Shown here: positions 55,032 through 64,000 of the stretch, one piece after another
Position numbering within the stretch: position 1 is the stretch's first letter
Layout: each line of letters opens with the position of its first letter
DNA from: Bradyrhizobium sp. CSA207
GTDB lineage: Bacteria > Pseudomonadota > Alphaproteobacteria > Rhizobiales > Xanthobacteraceae
Length of the DNA: 64,000 bases
Direction of reading: 5' to 3'
NCBI RefSeq assembly: GCF_029051685.1
Contig: NZ_JAACFT010000026.1
Span: forward strand, 1-64,000
The notes under the pieces: model-generated
The model's input: the letters and a program-made list of their open reading frames with translations, nothing else
Database searches by the model: none
What the model was told of the DNA's origin: nothing
Translations under genes and position numbers: made by a program

Positions 55032-55907
55032 ATGGCGTCACTTAAAGACATGCGGGTCCGCATCGCCTCCACCAAGGCGACGCAGAAGATCACCAAGGCC
55101 ATGCAGATGGTCGCAGCGTCCAGATTGCGCCGCGCCCAGCAAGCGGCCGAGGCGGCGCGGCCCTATGCCGACAAGATGAGCGCAGTGATCTCCAATATCG
55201 CCGGCGCCGCTGCGGGCTCGCCCGGTGCGCCGGCGCTGCTCGCCGGCACCGGCAAGGACCAGGTTCACCTGCTGCTCGTCTGCACTGGCGAGCGCGGCCT
55301 GTCCGGCGCCTTCAACTCCTCGATCGTGCGCCTGGCGCGCGAGCGCGCGCAGACGCTGATTGCGCAGGGCAAGGAAGTGAAATTCTTCTGCGTCGGCCGC
55401 AAGGGCTATGAGCAGCTCCGCCGCCTGTACGACAAGCAGATCGTCGAGCATCTCGACCTGCGCGGCGTTCGCCAGCTCGGCTTCGTCAACGCCGAGGACA
55501 TTGCCAAGAAGCTGCTGGCCCGTTTCGACGCCGGCGAGTTCGACGTTTGCACGCTGTTCTATGCGCAGTTCAAGTCGGTGATTGCGCAAATCCCGACCGC
55601 GCAGCAGATCATTCCGCTGATCGTGGAAGGAAAGGCGGCGAACGCACCGTCGACCTCCTACGAATATGAGCCGGAGGAGGACGAACTCCTGTCCGGCCTG
55701 TTGCCGCGCAATATCGCGGTGCAGATCTTCCGCGCGCTGCTGGAGAACAACGCCTCGTTCTACGGCGCGCAGATGAGCTCGATGGACAACGCCACCCGCA
55801 ACGCGGGGGAGATGATTCGCAAGCAAACCCAGATCTACAACCGAACCCGTCAGGCCCAGATCACCAAGGAGCTGATCGAGATCATCTCCGGCGCCGAGGC
55901 GATCTGA
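55032..55907 (+). CDS. atpG: ATP synthase F1 subunit gamma
   Basis: This 291-residue gamma subunit forms the rotating central shaft of the F1 motor. The N-terminal helix is RIASTKATQKITKAMQMVAA (about 10-29), and the C-terminal helix contains NRTRQAQITKELIEIISGAE. It lies between atpA and atpD as usual, 54 bases before atpD. Confidence 0.97.
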   Translation: MASLKDMRVRIASTKATQKITKAMQMVAASRLRRAQQAAEAARPYADKMSAVISNIAGAAAGSPGAPALLAGTGKDQVHLLLVCTGERGLSGAFNSSIVRLARERAQTLIAQGKEVKFFCVGRKGYEQLRRLYDKQIVEHLDLRGVRQLGFVNAEDIAKKLLARFDAGEFDVCTLFYAQFKSVIAQIPTAQQIIPLIVEGKAANAPSTSYEYEPEEDELLSGLLPRNIAVQIFRALLENNASFYGAQMSSMDNATRNAGEMIRKQTQIYNRTRQAQITKELIEIISGAEAI

Positions 55908-55961
55908 CGCACGAACCAAACGACGGTCGTTCAAGTACAGAATTCCGAAGGAGAGCAATTC

Positions 55962-57404
<1,443 letters not shown>

Positions 57405-57409
57405 TTCTG

Positions 57410-57530
57410 GGTGTCATTGCCGGGCTAAACGCGCGAAGTGCGTCTTCGAGCCAAGTCCCGGCAATCCATCAAGAGAGAACTCTCGTTGAGTGATGGACCC
57501 GCGGGTCAGGCCCGCGGGTGACAAGCCAAG
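57410..57530. repeat. Repeat hairpins between atpD and atpC
   Basis: TGCCGGG...CCCGGCA arms lie at about 57418-57462, and ACCCGCGGG (57497-57505) pairs with CCCGCGGGT (57511-57519). They again interrupt the atp operon. Confidence 0.65.
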
Positions 57531-57544
57531 CAAGCGGAAACACC

Positions 57545-57952
57545 ATGGCCACCTTCCACTTCGATCTCGTCTCTCCGGAAAAGCTCGCATTCTCGGGTGA
57601 GGTCGACCAGGTCGACGTCCCCGGCGTCGAGGGTGACTTCGGCGTGCTGGCGGGACATGCGCCGGTCGTGGCTGCGATCCGGCCGGGCATCCTCACCGTC
57701 ACCACCGGCGGCAAGCACGAGAAGATCATCGTGCTCGGCGGCCTTGCCGAAATCTCCGAGAAGGGCCTCACCGTGCTCGCCGACGTCGCGACGTCGCTGG
57801 TCGAGCTCGATCGGGCGCGGTTCGCCGAGACCATCGCGGAGATGGAAGAGAACCTCAAGGAGCACGAAGGCGGCGAACTCGATCGCGCCATCGAACGGCT
57901 CGACCACTTCAAGAGCATCCAGCAGCAGCTCAACTCCACGGCTATGCACTAA
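57545..57952 (+). CDS. atpC: ATP synthase F1 subunit epsilon
   Basis: The 135-residue epsilon subunit is part of the rotor and inhibits ATP hydrolysis. Its N-terminal beta-sandwich holds FHFDLVSPEKLAFSGEVDQV and VPGVEGDFGVLAGHAP, and a helical C-terminus follows. The start is the ATG at 57545 (MATFHFDLV). It is the last atp gene here and is followed by a hairpin. Confidence 0.96.
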   Translation: MATFHFDLVSPEKLAFSGEVDQVDVPGVEGDFGVLAGHAPVVAAIRPGILTVTTGGKHEKIIVLGGLAEISEKGLTVLADVATSLVELDRARFAETIAEMEENLKEHEGGELDRAIERLDHFKSIQQQLNSTAMH

Positions 57953-57976
57953 GCCCCGGGGCACCGCTCCGGGGCT
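57952..57976 (+). terminator. Hairpin after atpC
   Basis: AGCCCCGG (57952-57959) and CCGGGGCT (57969-57976) form an 8-bp stem overlapping the atpC stop. It lacks a T tract, so termination by it alone is uncertain. Confidence 0.45.
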
Positions 57977-58102
57977 CGAACACAAGATTTCTGGCTACAT
58001 TCAGCGCTCGTCACGGCCGTGGCGGGCGCTGAAACTTTGTTGCGCCGCGCCGCCGATAACGGCATTCTGATCCGCGGAAATTTGTTCCGGGGCCGGTAGC
58101 AG

Positions 58103-59728
58103 ATGAAACGCAAGATTGCGGCGATCTTCGCAGCCGATATTGCCGGGTATTCGAGACTTGTCGCGGAAGACGAGGAGGAGACGCTCCGACGTCTGGCCTC
58201 CTACCGCGAGGTCGTCGACGACTTCATTGCGAAAGCGGGCGGACGAATCTTCAATACCGCCGGCGATGCCGTGCTTGCGGAATTTCCCAGCGCAGTTGAT
58301 GCGGTGCGCTGTGCGATCGACATCCAGGAGTCGCTGCGGACCCGCAACATGGCCTATCCGCCGAGCCGGCAGATGTCGTTTCGTATCGGCATCACCATCG
58401 GTGACGTGGTCGAGCGCGACGGCGATCTGCTGGGCGATGGCGTCAACATCGCGGCGCGGCTGGAAGGTCTCGCCGAGGTCGGCGGCATCTGCGTCTCCCG
58501 TGCCGTGCACGAGCAGGTCGCCAACAAGCTGTCGGTGCAGTTCGCCGATATCGGCGCGCAAGAGGTCAAGAATATCCCGACGCCCGTGCATGCCTATATG
58601 GTGGCGATGCGGCGCGAGGACGGCAGCTACAACACGCCGCAGGTGAAGAAGGTCGCGGGCAAGGCCGCGCCCGCGCCGAACTGGATGTGGCCGCTGGTCG
58701 TCGGCGTCGTCTCCATCGTCGCCATTGGCGTTGGCGGCTTCCTCTATTTCACCAAGCTCGAAACCGCCAAGGCACCGGCAAGCGCCGCAGCAGCGCCCGC
58801 TGCGGCGTCAAGCCCGGCCGCGAGTGCGGCGGCAGCACCCGGCCCGACGTCAACCATGGCCGCGGCGAACACGGCACCGGTCCCTTCGCCGCCCGCGGCC
58901 TCAGGCGGCAAATTCCCGGCCGATATGGTGCCGTTCATCGGAGAGCGCGTGCGCGCCTATCTTTCCAATGAGTATTCCGCCGCCGCCGATTACAAGGCTT
59001 TTGCCCTGAACATCGCCGGCTTCACCGGCTCCGCGCTCAATCAGCCCAACGAGGATGCCGCGCGCAATGCCGCGGTCGACCAGTGCCAGAAGCGCGCCGA
59101 CGCCTCGCAATCGCCGCGGCGCTGCGAGCTCTATGCGCTCGGCAACGCCGTGGTCTACGTCCACGGCAAGCCGCCGATGCCGCCGCAGCCCTGGGTCCGG
59201 CATGACACCGTGACCGAGCGTCCCTTCGCCTCGAAGGACTTTCCGATGGTGCGCGATCCCGCCAAGCTTCGCCTCGAGAACATGTATGCTCCGGCTGCGA
59301 AATCGCGCTCGGTCGCGCTCGGCCCGGGCGGACAATATTTCATGGTGATGGGCGCACCGTCCGCCGACGACTCGACGCGGCGCTCGCTCGAATCCTGCGG
59401 GGCGATTGCCGGCGTCGCCTGCCTGATCGTGGCGGTCGATGATAATTTCGTCGTGCCGATCCCGACCTTGCTCAAGATCACCGGCTTCTTTCATGCAGCG
59501 AGCAACGCCTCGATCGCGGCGGATGCGCGCGACGAGGTCGTGCGCAATCTCGCCGACGCCACCGGCTGGAATGCGGTCGCGGTCGGCACCGCAGGCCGCC
59601 CCGGTCTCGGCCTGAGGGCCGCCGACGAGCAGACCGCCGTCAATTCGGCGCTGGCCGATTGCGCCAAACGCGACAGCGATTGCCATGTCATCGCGATCGG
59701 CCCGTTCACGGTGGGCCCGGTCAATTAG
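58103..59728 (+). CDS. Class III adenylate/guanylate cyclase with exported Cys-pair repeats
   Basis: This 541-residue protein has an N-terminal class III cyclase domain (about 5-175), with metal-binding Asp residues in FAADIAGYSR (D12) and FNTAGDAVLAEF (D55) and the transition-state motif GDGVNIAARLE. A membrane helix (WPLVVGVVSIVAIGVGGFLYF, about 196-216) and an Ala/Pro-rich linker follow. The outer C-terminal part has three segments each with two cysteines 6-14 residues apart: CQKRADASQSPRRC, CGAIAGVAC and CAKRDSDC. It probably makes cAMP in response to something outside. The start is the ATG at 58103. Confidence 0.88.
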   Translation: MKRKIAAIFAADIAGYSRLVAEDEEETLRRLASYREVVDDFIAKAGGRIFNTAGDAVLAEFPSAVDAVRCAIDIQESLRTRNMAYPPSRQMSFRIGITIGDVVERDGDLLGDGVNIAARLEGLAEVGGICVSRAVHEQVANKLSVQFADIGAQEVKNIPTPVHAYMVAMRREDGSYNTPQVKKVAGKAAPAPNWMWPLVVGVVSIVAIGVGGFLYFTKLETAKAPASAAAAPAAASSPAASAAAAPGPTSTMAAANTAPVPSPPAASGGKFPADMVPFIGERVRAYLSNEYSAAADYKAFALNIAGFTGSALNQPNEDAARNAAVDQCQKRADASQSPRRCELYALGNAVVYVHGKPPMPPQPWVRHDTVTERPFASKDFPMVRDPAKLRLENMYAPAAKSRSVALGPGGQYFMVMGAPSADDSTRRSLESCGAIAGVACLIVAVDDNFVVPIPTLLKITGFFHAASNASIAADARDEVVRNLADATGWNAVAVGTAGRPGLGLRAADEQTAVNSALADCAKRDSDCHVIAIGPFTVGPVN

Positions 59729-59883
59729 AGCGGAAGAGGGCTCTGCAAGTGCGCTATCGACCGGCCTTGCGGCGATTGCGCCGTGCCGCCGCTTTGTTCT
59801 CGACCTATCAGTGCCTTCGCAGCGACCACAGGGCAACGCGCCGGCGGTGGCCGGCTACTGTGCATGGGGTTGTTTTCGCTGTT

Positions 59884-60384
59884 TTAGTTTGCGAACGCCG
59901 TAAACTGCTCCGCCACAGCCCGATAAACCTCGCGGCGGAACGGCACGACGAGATCGACGACCCGATCGAGTTTCTCCCAGCGCCACGCATCGAATTCCGC
60001 GGGCTGGCCGTTGCGCGGCGTCAGCGGATCGATCTCGCCGTCCTGGCCGGTGAAGCGCAGCGCGAACCATTTTTGGCGCTGGCCGCGAAACTTCGCCAGC
60101 CGGTGTGACTGCGGTCCGTCGTAAGGCGGGAATTCGTAAGTCAGCCAGTCGGTCTCGCCGAGATAGCTTGCGCTCCTGACGCTGGTCTCCTCCCAGAGCT
60201 CGCGCAGCGCCGCATCGCGCAGATCCTCGCCTTCGTCGACGCCGCCTTGCGGCATCTGCCAATCGAGGCCCGGCAGGATGATCTCAGGTCCATCGCCCTT
60301 GAAGCGGTGCCCGACCAACACGCGGCCATCGGCGTTGAACAGCGCGATCCCGACATTGGGACGGTAGGGCTTTTGATCGGTCAC
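59884..60384 (-). CDS. rppH: RNA pyrophosphohydrolase, copy 1
   Basis: This 166-residue Nudix hydrolase of the RppH/NudH/diadenosine-polyphosphatase branch has the Nudix box at residues 47-69 (GGVDEGED...RELWEETSV). The GQRQKWFALRFTG region is typical of RppH. RppH removes pyrophosphate from the 5' end of mRNA and so starts its decay. A second member lies next to it on the same strand, 80 bases upstream. It is not clear which one is the housekeeping enzyme. Confidence 0.9.
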   Translation of the reverse strand: MTDQKPYRPNVGIALFNADGRVLVGHRFKGDGPEIILPGLDWQMPQGGVDEGEDLRDAALRELWEETSVRSASYLGETDWLTYEFPPYDGPQSHRLAKFRGQRQKWFALRFTGQDGEIDPLTPRNGQPAEFDAWRWEKLDRVVDLVVPFRREVYRAVAEQFTAFAN

Positions 60385-60464
60385 GGACTTCCTTCTTCGT
60401 CATTCCCAGGGGCGCAATTGCGCACCATAGGTCCTGCTTCGCATGCCCCGGATTGACGATGCAA

Positions 60465-60968
60465 TCACTGCTCCGCGAGCGCGGCAAATTCCTTCACCAC
60501 GCGCTCATAGACCGGGCGCTTGAAGGGGATGATCAGGCCGGTCAGGTTCTTCATCGGCTCCCAGCGCCAGCTCACGAACTCGGCCTTGTGGCCGCCGCCC
60601 GGCTTCTCGACATTGATCTCGCTGTCCTTGCCGGTGAAGCGCACCGCGAACCACTTCTGGCGCTGGCCGCGGTAGCGGCCCTTCCAGGTGCGGCCGGCGA
60701 CCGTGCGGGGAATATCGTAAGTGAGCCAGTCCGGAACTTCGCCGAGCCGCTCGACCGAGCGCACACTGGTTTCCTCGTAGAGCTCGCGCTTGGCGGCTTC
60801 CCACGTATCCTCGCCGGGGTCGACGCCGCCCTGCGGCATCTGCCAGACATGGGCATCGTCAACATGCTCGATGCCGCCGGCGCGGCGGCCGATGAACACC
60901 AGTCCGTCCTCGTTGAGCAACATCACGCCGACGCAGGTTCGGTAGGGCAGATCCTCGTAACGCGCCAT
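60465..60968 (-). CDS. rppH: RNA pyrophosphohydrolase, copy 2
   Basis: This 167-residue protein shares its architecture with the gene next to it: Nudix box at residues 47-69 (GGVDPGED...RELYEETSV), GQRQKWFAVRFTG, and a C-terminal VYERVVKEFAALAEQ tail. It is clearly a paralogue by tandem duplication, diverged along its whole length. It is nearer to yibQ and ctpA, the usual neighbours of rppH in alphaproteobacteria, so this may be the ancestral copy. Confidence 0.9.
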   Translation of the reverse strand: MARYEDLPYRTCVGVMLLNEDGLVFIGRRAGGIEHVDDAHVWQMPQGGVDPGEDTWEAAKRELYEETSVRSVERLGEVPDWLTYDIPRTVAGRTWKGRYRGQRQKWFAVRFTGKDSEINVEKPGGGHKAEFVSWRWEPMKNLTGLIIPFKRPVYERVVKEFAALAEQ

Positions 60969-61041
60969 TCCGCCGAACCTTTCGCATGCTGACCGCAGAC
61001 ACGTCGGCCCCGCAGGACCCGTACCATACCAATCCGTTGAT

Positions 61042-62262
61042 TTAGCTGGATTTTGATTTCAGCATCGCGGTTGTCAATGGCACCAACAGGATGCCCCGGT
61101 CGCTCAATGTCTTGGTCCAGGTGCCGATCCGCTCGATCGAGACCGGCAGGGCGGAGGCGGTTCCGATCGCCGCGCCGCGCTCGCGAGCCGCTGCTTCGAG
61201 CTTGTTCAGGGCGCGGTCGATCTCGGCCGAGGTCGGCACGACGTCGATCGCGATGTCGCCCTTGCCGAACGGCATCGCCTGGCTCGCCGCGGCCTGAGGC
61301 GCGATGCTGCGGGGCGACGAGCCGTCGTCGAAGAAGCCGAGCCCGCGCTTGGCCGCCTCGCGGATGATCGGCTGCATCGCCGCATCGGTCGCCACGAAGC
61401 GGGCGCCCATGAAATTGGTGATGCCGGCATAGCCCTGCATCCGGCTCAGATGCCAGTACAGGCGGTCCATGTTCTGGTCGGCGCTCAGCGACGTCAGCAG
61501 CGTTTGCGGCCCCGGATCGTTGTCCGGGAAGTCGTAGGGCTCCATCGGGATCTGGAGGAAGATCTCGTGGCGCTGGGCGCGGGCCCGCTCGGCGAGCTTG
61601 CCGGGATCGGAGCCGTAGGGCGTGAAGGCCAGCGTCACCGCAGGCGGCAGCTTCATGATTGCGTCGGTGGTCTTGGCGGCGCCGACGCCGAGGCCGCCGA
61701 TCACGATCGCGACCACCGGCATCTTGGCGGCCTTGGCGCGGTCGGCCTCAGCGGCATAGACGTTGAACGGCTTCAGCCCGTCGACGACCACGGGAATCAT
61801 GCCGTAGCGCGATTTCTCGAGCAGCTTCTGATCGACCCCGGCCATGACGGGCGGCGCCGCAGAGGCCACCTCGCCCTTGTCGGCGGCGTCGCCGCCGATC
61901 ACCACGTCGTGGCGCGCACCGCTGGAGCCGTCGATGATGGTGACGGTCTTGTGCTCGCCGGAGGCGGCCGGCTTCGGCGTCTCCTTGGTCTCCTGCTTGC
62001 TTTCCTGGCCATGGTCGGCAGCGGCCGGCCTCTCCCCCGTGGCCTTGTCCGTGGTTTTGGGCTCGCCGATCGCCAGCCGGGTCATCGGCTCGCCGCCGAG
62101 CGGATCCTTGTTGAAGATGGCGAAGCCGGCAAAGGTGGCCAGGAACAGGCCGAGCAAGACAGCCAGCAACTGCATGGCCGTGAACGGCAGCCGCAGCCGG
62201 CGTTTCCGGCGCGGCTTGTCCTGTCCGAGCGGGGCGCTCAGATCATCGGCCGTTTCAGTCAT
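61042..62262 (-). CDS. yibQ: Divergent polysaccharide deacetylase (YibQ family)
   Basis: This 406-residue protein has a cytoplasmic basic segment, a membrane anchor (LPFTAMQLLAVLLGLFLATF, about 24-43), a charged low-complexity region (about 75-130), and the YibQ/DUF610 domain (about 175-400). The domain has VAIVIGGLGVGAAKT and GFFDDGSSPRS. Classic metal-binding motifs of the NodB family are partly lost. The genes envC, ctpA and yibQ are adjacent in many proteobacteria, so a role in peptidoglycan remodelling is likely. Confidence 0.87.
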   Translation of the reverse strand: MTETADDLSAPLGQDKPRRKRRLRLPFTAMQLLAVLLGLFLATFAGFAIFNKDPLGGEPMTRLAIGEPKTTDKATGERPAAADHGQESKQETKETPKPAASGEHKTVTIIDGSSGARHDVVIGGDAADKGEVASAAPPVMAGVDQKLLEKSRYGMIPVVVDGLKPFNVYAAEADRAKAAKMPVVAIVIGGLGVGAAKTTDAIMKLPPAVTLAFTPYGSDPGKLAERARAQRHEIFLQIPMEPYDFPDNDPGPQTLLTSLSADQNMDRLYWHLSRMQGYAGITNFMGARFVATDAAMQPIIREAAKRGLGFFDDGSSPRSIAPQAAASQAMPFGKGDIAIDVVPTSAEIDRALNKLEAAARERGAAIGTASALPVSIERIGTWTKTLSDRGILLVPLTTAMLKSKSS

Positions 62263-62369
62263 GCGCGATCCCGAATCACTCGGACCGACGATACCACGCC
62301 GAGGTCAAGAGGCGGCAGGCCGGGATAGGCCGGGGGCGGCAGGAGTTGGCAGGAGTTGCAAGCAAAAAG

Positions 62370-62400
62370 GGCGGCTCCAGGAGCCGCCCTTTTCGAGAGA
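62370..62400. terminator. Weak hairpin between yibQ and ctpA
   Basis: AAAAAGGGCGGCTCC and GGAGCCGCCCTTTT form a long inverted repeat (about 62366-62395) with A and T runs at its two ends, so it can act as a bidirectional terminator. It lies downstream of ctpA on the minus strand. Confidence 0.7.
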
Positions 62401-62417
62401 TCGCGCGATGCGACGAC

Positions 62418-63776
62418 TTAGTTTGCCGCTTTGGGCTTGTCGGTCGTGCCCTTGTTGTCGCTGCCCGGCGTCGGCGCCGCGGAGGCGCTGTTCTTGATGC
62501 CGTGAAGCAGGTCGTCGGCCAGCTTGAGGGCCTTGTCGTCCTTGGCATCCGGCGGGATGTAGGACTGCGAGCCGGTTTTCTCGTCGCCGTCGTTCTTGAG
62601 ATGGCCGCGCAGTGACGCCTCGCCCTTGGTGTCGGTGCGCGACTTCAGCTCGTCCGGCACGTCCTGGAGCACTTCGATGTCGGGCACGATGCCCTTGGCC
62701 TGGATCGACTTGCCCGACGGCGTGTAGTAGCGCGCCGTGGTCAGCCGCAGCGCGCCGTTGCCCGAGCCGAGCGGGATGATGGTCTGCACCGAGCCCTTGC
62801 CGAACGAACGCGTGCCGACGATGGTCGCGCGCTTGTGGTCCTGGAGCGCGCCCGCGACGATTTCCGACGCCGAGGCCGAGCCGCCGTTGACCAGCACGAT
62901 CACCGGCTTGCCCTTGGTGAGGTCGCCCGCATGGGCGGTGCGGCGCTGGGTCTCCTCGGCATTGCGGCCGCGGGTCGACACGATCTCGCCCTTTTCCAGG
63001 AAGGAGTCGGAGACGGTGACCGCTTCCTCGAGCAGGCCGCCCGGATTGTTGCGCAGGTCGATGATGTAGCCCTTGAGCTTGTCGCCGATCTGGTTCGACA
63101 GGCTGGCGACCTCACGCTTCAGGCCTTCGGTGGTCTGCTCGTTGAAGGTGGTGATGCGGATATAGCCGATGTCGTCGGCTTCGATGCGCGCGCGCACCGA
63201 GCGGACGCGGATGTTGTCGCGCACCAGCGTGACGTCGATCGGATTGTCCTGGCCCTTGCGGATGATCTTGAGCTTGATCTTGGTGTTGACCGGACCGCGC
63301 ATCTTCTCGACCGCCTGGTTCAGGGTCAGGCCCTGCACGGCTTCTTCGTCGAGATTGGTGATGATGTCGTTGGCCATGATGCCGGCGCGCGAGGCCGGCG
63401 TGTCGTCGATCGGCGACACCACTTTGATCAGGCCGTCTTCCATTGTGACTTCGATGCCGAGGCCGCCGAACTCGCCGCGAGTCTGCACCTGCATGTCACG
63501 GAAGCTCTTGGCGTCCATGTAGCTCGAATGCGGGTCGAGACCGGTGAGCATGCCGCTGATGGCGGATTCGATCAGCTTGGTGTCATCGGGCTTCTCGACA
63601 TAATCGGAGCGCACGCGCTCGAACACGTCGCCGAACAGATTGAGCTGGCGATAGGTGTCCGCGGTGGCGGCCCGTGCGCTCGAGCCCATGAACACCGCGC
63701 GCGGCTGGGTCACGAACAGCGTCAGCGCCGCACCGGTGGCCGCGCTGAGCAGAATAACTGAAGTCTTGCGCATCAT
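62418..63776 (-). CDS. ctpA: C-terminal processing peptidase CtpA (S41 family)
   Basis: This 452-residue exported protease has a signal/anchor (about 5-24), a PDZ domain (about 100-185, with GGLGIEVTMEDGLIKVVSPI), and an S41 catalytic domain with nucleophile S302 (GGSASASEI) and K327 (RSFGKGSVQ). CtpA trims periplasmic proteins and regulates peptidoglycan hydrolases. The start ATG at 63776 overlaps the stop of the EnvC-like gene (ATGA), so the two are translationally coupled. Confidence 0.95.
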   Translation of the reverse strand: MMRKTSVILLSAATGAALTLFVTQPRAVFMGSSARAATADTYRQLNLFGDVFERVRSDYVEKPDDTKLIESAISGMLTGLDPHSSYMDAKSFRDMQVQTRGEFGGLGIEVTMEDGLIKVVSPIDDTPASRAGIMANDIITNLDEEAVQGLTLNQAVEKMRGPVNTKIKLKIIRKGQDNPIDVTLVRDNIRVRSVRARIEADDIGYIRITTFNEQTTEGLKREVASLSNQIGDKLKGYIIDLRNNPGGLLEEAVTVSDSFLEKGEIVSTRGRNAEETQRRTAHAGDLTKGKPVIVLVNGGSASASEIVAGALQDHKRATIVGTRSFGKGSVQTIIPLGSGNGALRLTTARYYTPSGKSIQAKGIVPDIEVLQDVPDELKSRTDTKGEASLRGHLKNDGDEKTGSQSYIPPDAKDDKALKLADDLLHGIKNSASAAPTPGSDNKGTTDKPKAAN

Positions 63777-64000
63777 CCGCGAACCTTCTCGCCTTCATTT
63801 GCGGCCCACCATGGGCCTGGATCGATTGGAGTGCCGTCTTTGCGGAACTCGACATAGAGCACAGGTTGACTCGCGTTCGTGGCGAGAATGGAGGCGACTT
63901 GTGAAATCGACCCCATGGTCGCGACCGGCTCCCCCGTGAGCACAAACTGACCGATGTTTACCGAAATGCGCTCCATCCCGGCGATCAGGACATGATACCC
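63773..64000 (-). CDS. EnvC-like M23 peptidase, C-terminal end only
   Basis: The frame is open to the right edge of the window. The 75 residues seen (GYHVLIAGMERISVNIGQFV, then VLYVEFRKDGTPIDPGPWW) are the end of a LytM/M23 domain as in EnvC-like murein hydrolase activators. These activate amidases at the division septum. The stop overlaps the ctpA start. The start and most of the gene lie outside the window. Confidence 0.85.
   Translation of the reverse strand, partial: GYHVLIAGMERISVNIGQFVLTGEPVATMGSISQVASILATNASQPVLYVEFRKDGTPIDPGPWWAANEGEKVRG

Overview
The window is a GC-rich, densely coded chromosomal segment from an alphaproteobacterium, most likely Bradyrhizobium or a close Nitrobacteraceae relative. 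The evidence is the block mdh-sucC-(DUF1579)-sucD-sucA-sucB-(SDR)-lpdA, the ccmA-ccmB-ccmC-ccmD-ccmG order (the B. japonicum cyc genes), an atpHAGDC operon without atpFBE beside it, IalB, DUF2794 and DUF1223 genes, and several families of paired inverted repeats between genes. No rRNA, tRNA, CRISPR array, prophage, plasmid or insertion-sequence gene was found. Content is overwhelmingly core metabolism.

Layout. 1-1.6 kb: an OmpA-domain gene whose 5' end is replaced by an antisense piece of an MFS transporter gene. 1.8-9 kb: argG, a PAP2 phosphatase, a small membrane protein, rlmN, an IalB-like protein, a 2,4-dienoyl-CoA-reductase-like SDR and a quinone oxidoreductase. 9.4-17 kb: a Sel1-like membrane protein with a TAXI binding protein, a DUF1232 protein, a pterin dehydratase, a second, membrane-anchored TAXI protein, a PhoD phosphatase, and a response regulator divergent from a CRP-family regulator. 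17.4-26.7 kb: typA, cytochrome c maturation genes ccmABCDG, acnA and a DUF1223 protein. 26.7-34.7 kb: an intergenic region with a candidate structured small RNA, then DUF2794, GNAT, BI-1, YbbP/YbbA, arylesterase, ThpR and a solitary VapB antitoxin. 34.8-47.4 kb: zapE, then the TCA block. 47.4-52.2 kb: DUF4337, xerC, priA, rlpA. 52.8-58 kb: atpHAGDC. 58-64 kb: a membrane adenylate cyclase, two adjacent RppH-like Nudix genes, a YibQ-type deacetylase, ctpA and the C-terminus of an EnvC-like peptidase.

Function. acnA, mdh, sucCD, sucAB and lpdA cover most of the oxidative TCA cycle. The ccm genes load haem for c-type cytochromes, and atpHAGDC makes most of the F1 sector plus delta. The right end is a cell-envelope and division cluster (envC, ctpA, yibQ) with RNA decapping enzymes.

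I did not find a clear new multi-gene system. The best candidate for something undescribed is a minus-strand structured RNA near 26941-27054: a long imperfect hairpin with a C-rich apical loop followed by a terminator. Its five visible G-U pairs would all be A-C mismatches on the opposite strand. Other points of interest are the cyclase's Cys-pair repeats, the TAXI proteins without TRAP permeases, the MFS/OmpA junction, and repeat pairs placed between genes of core operons.
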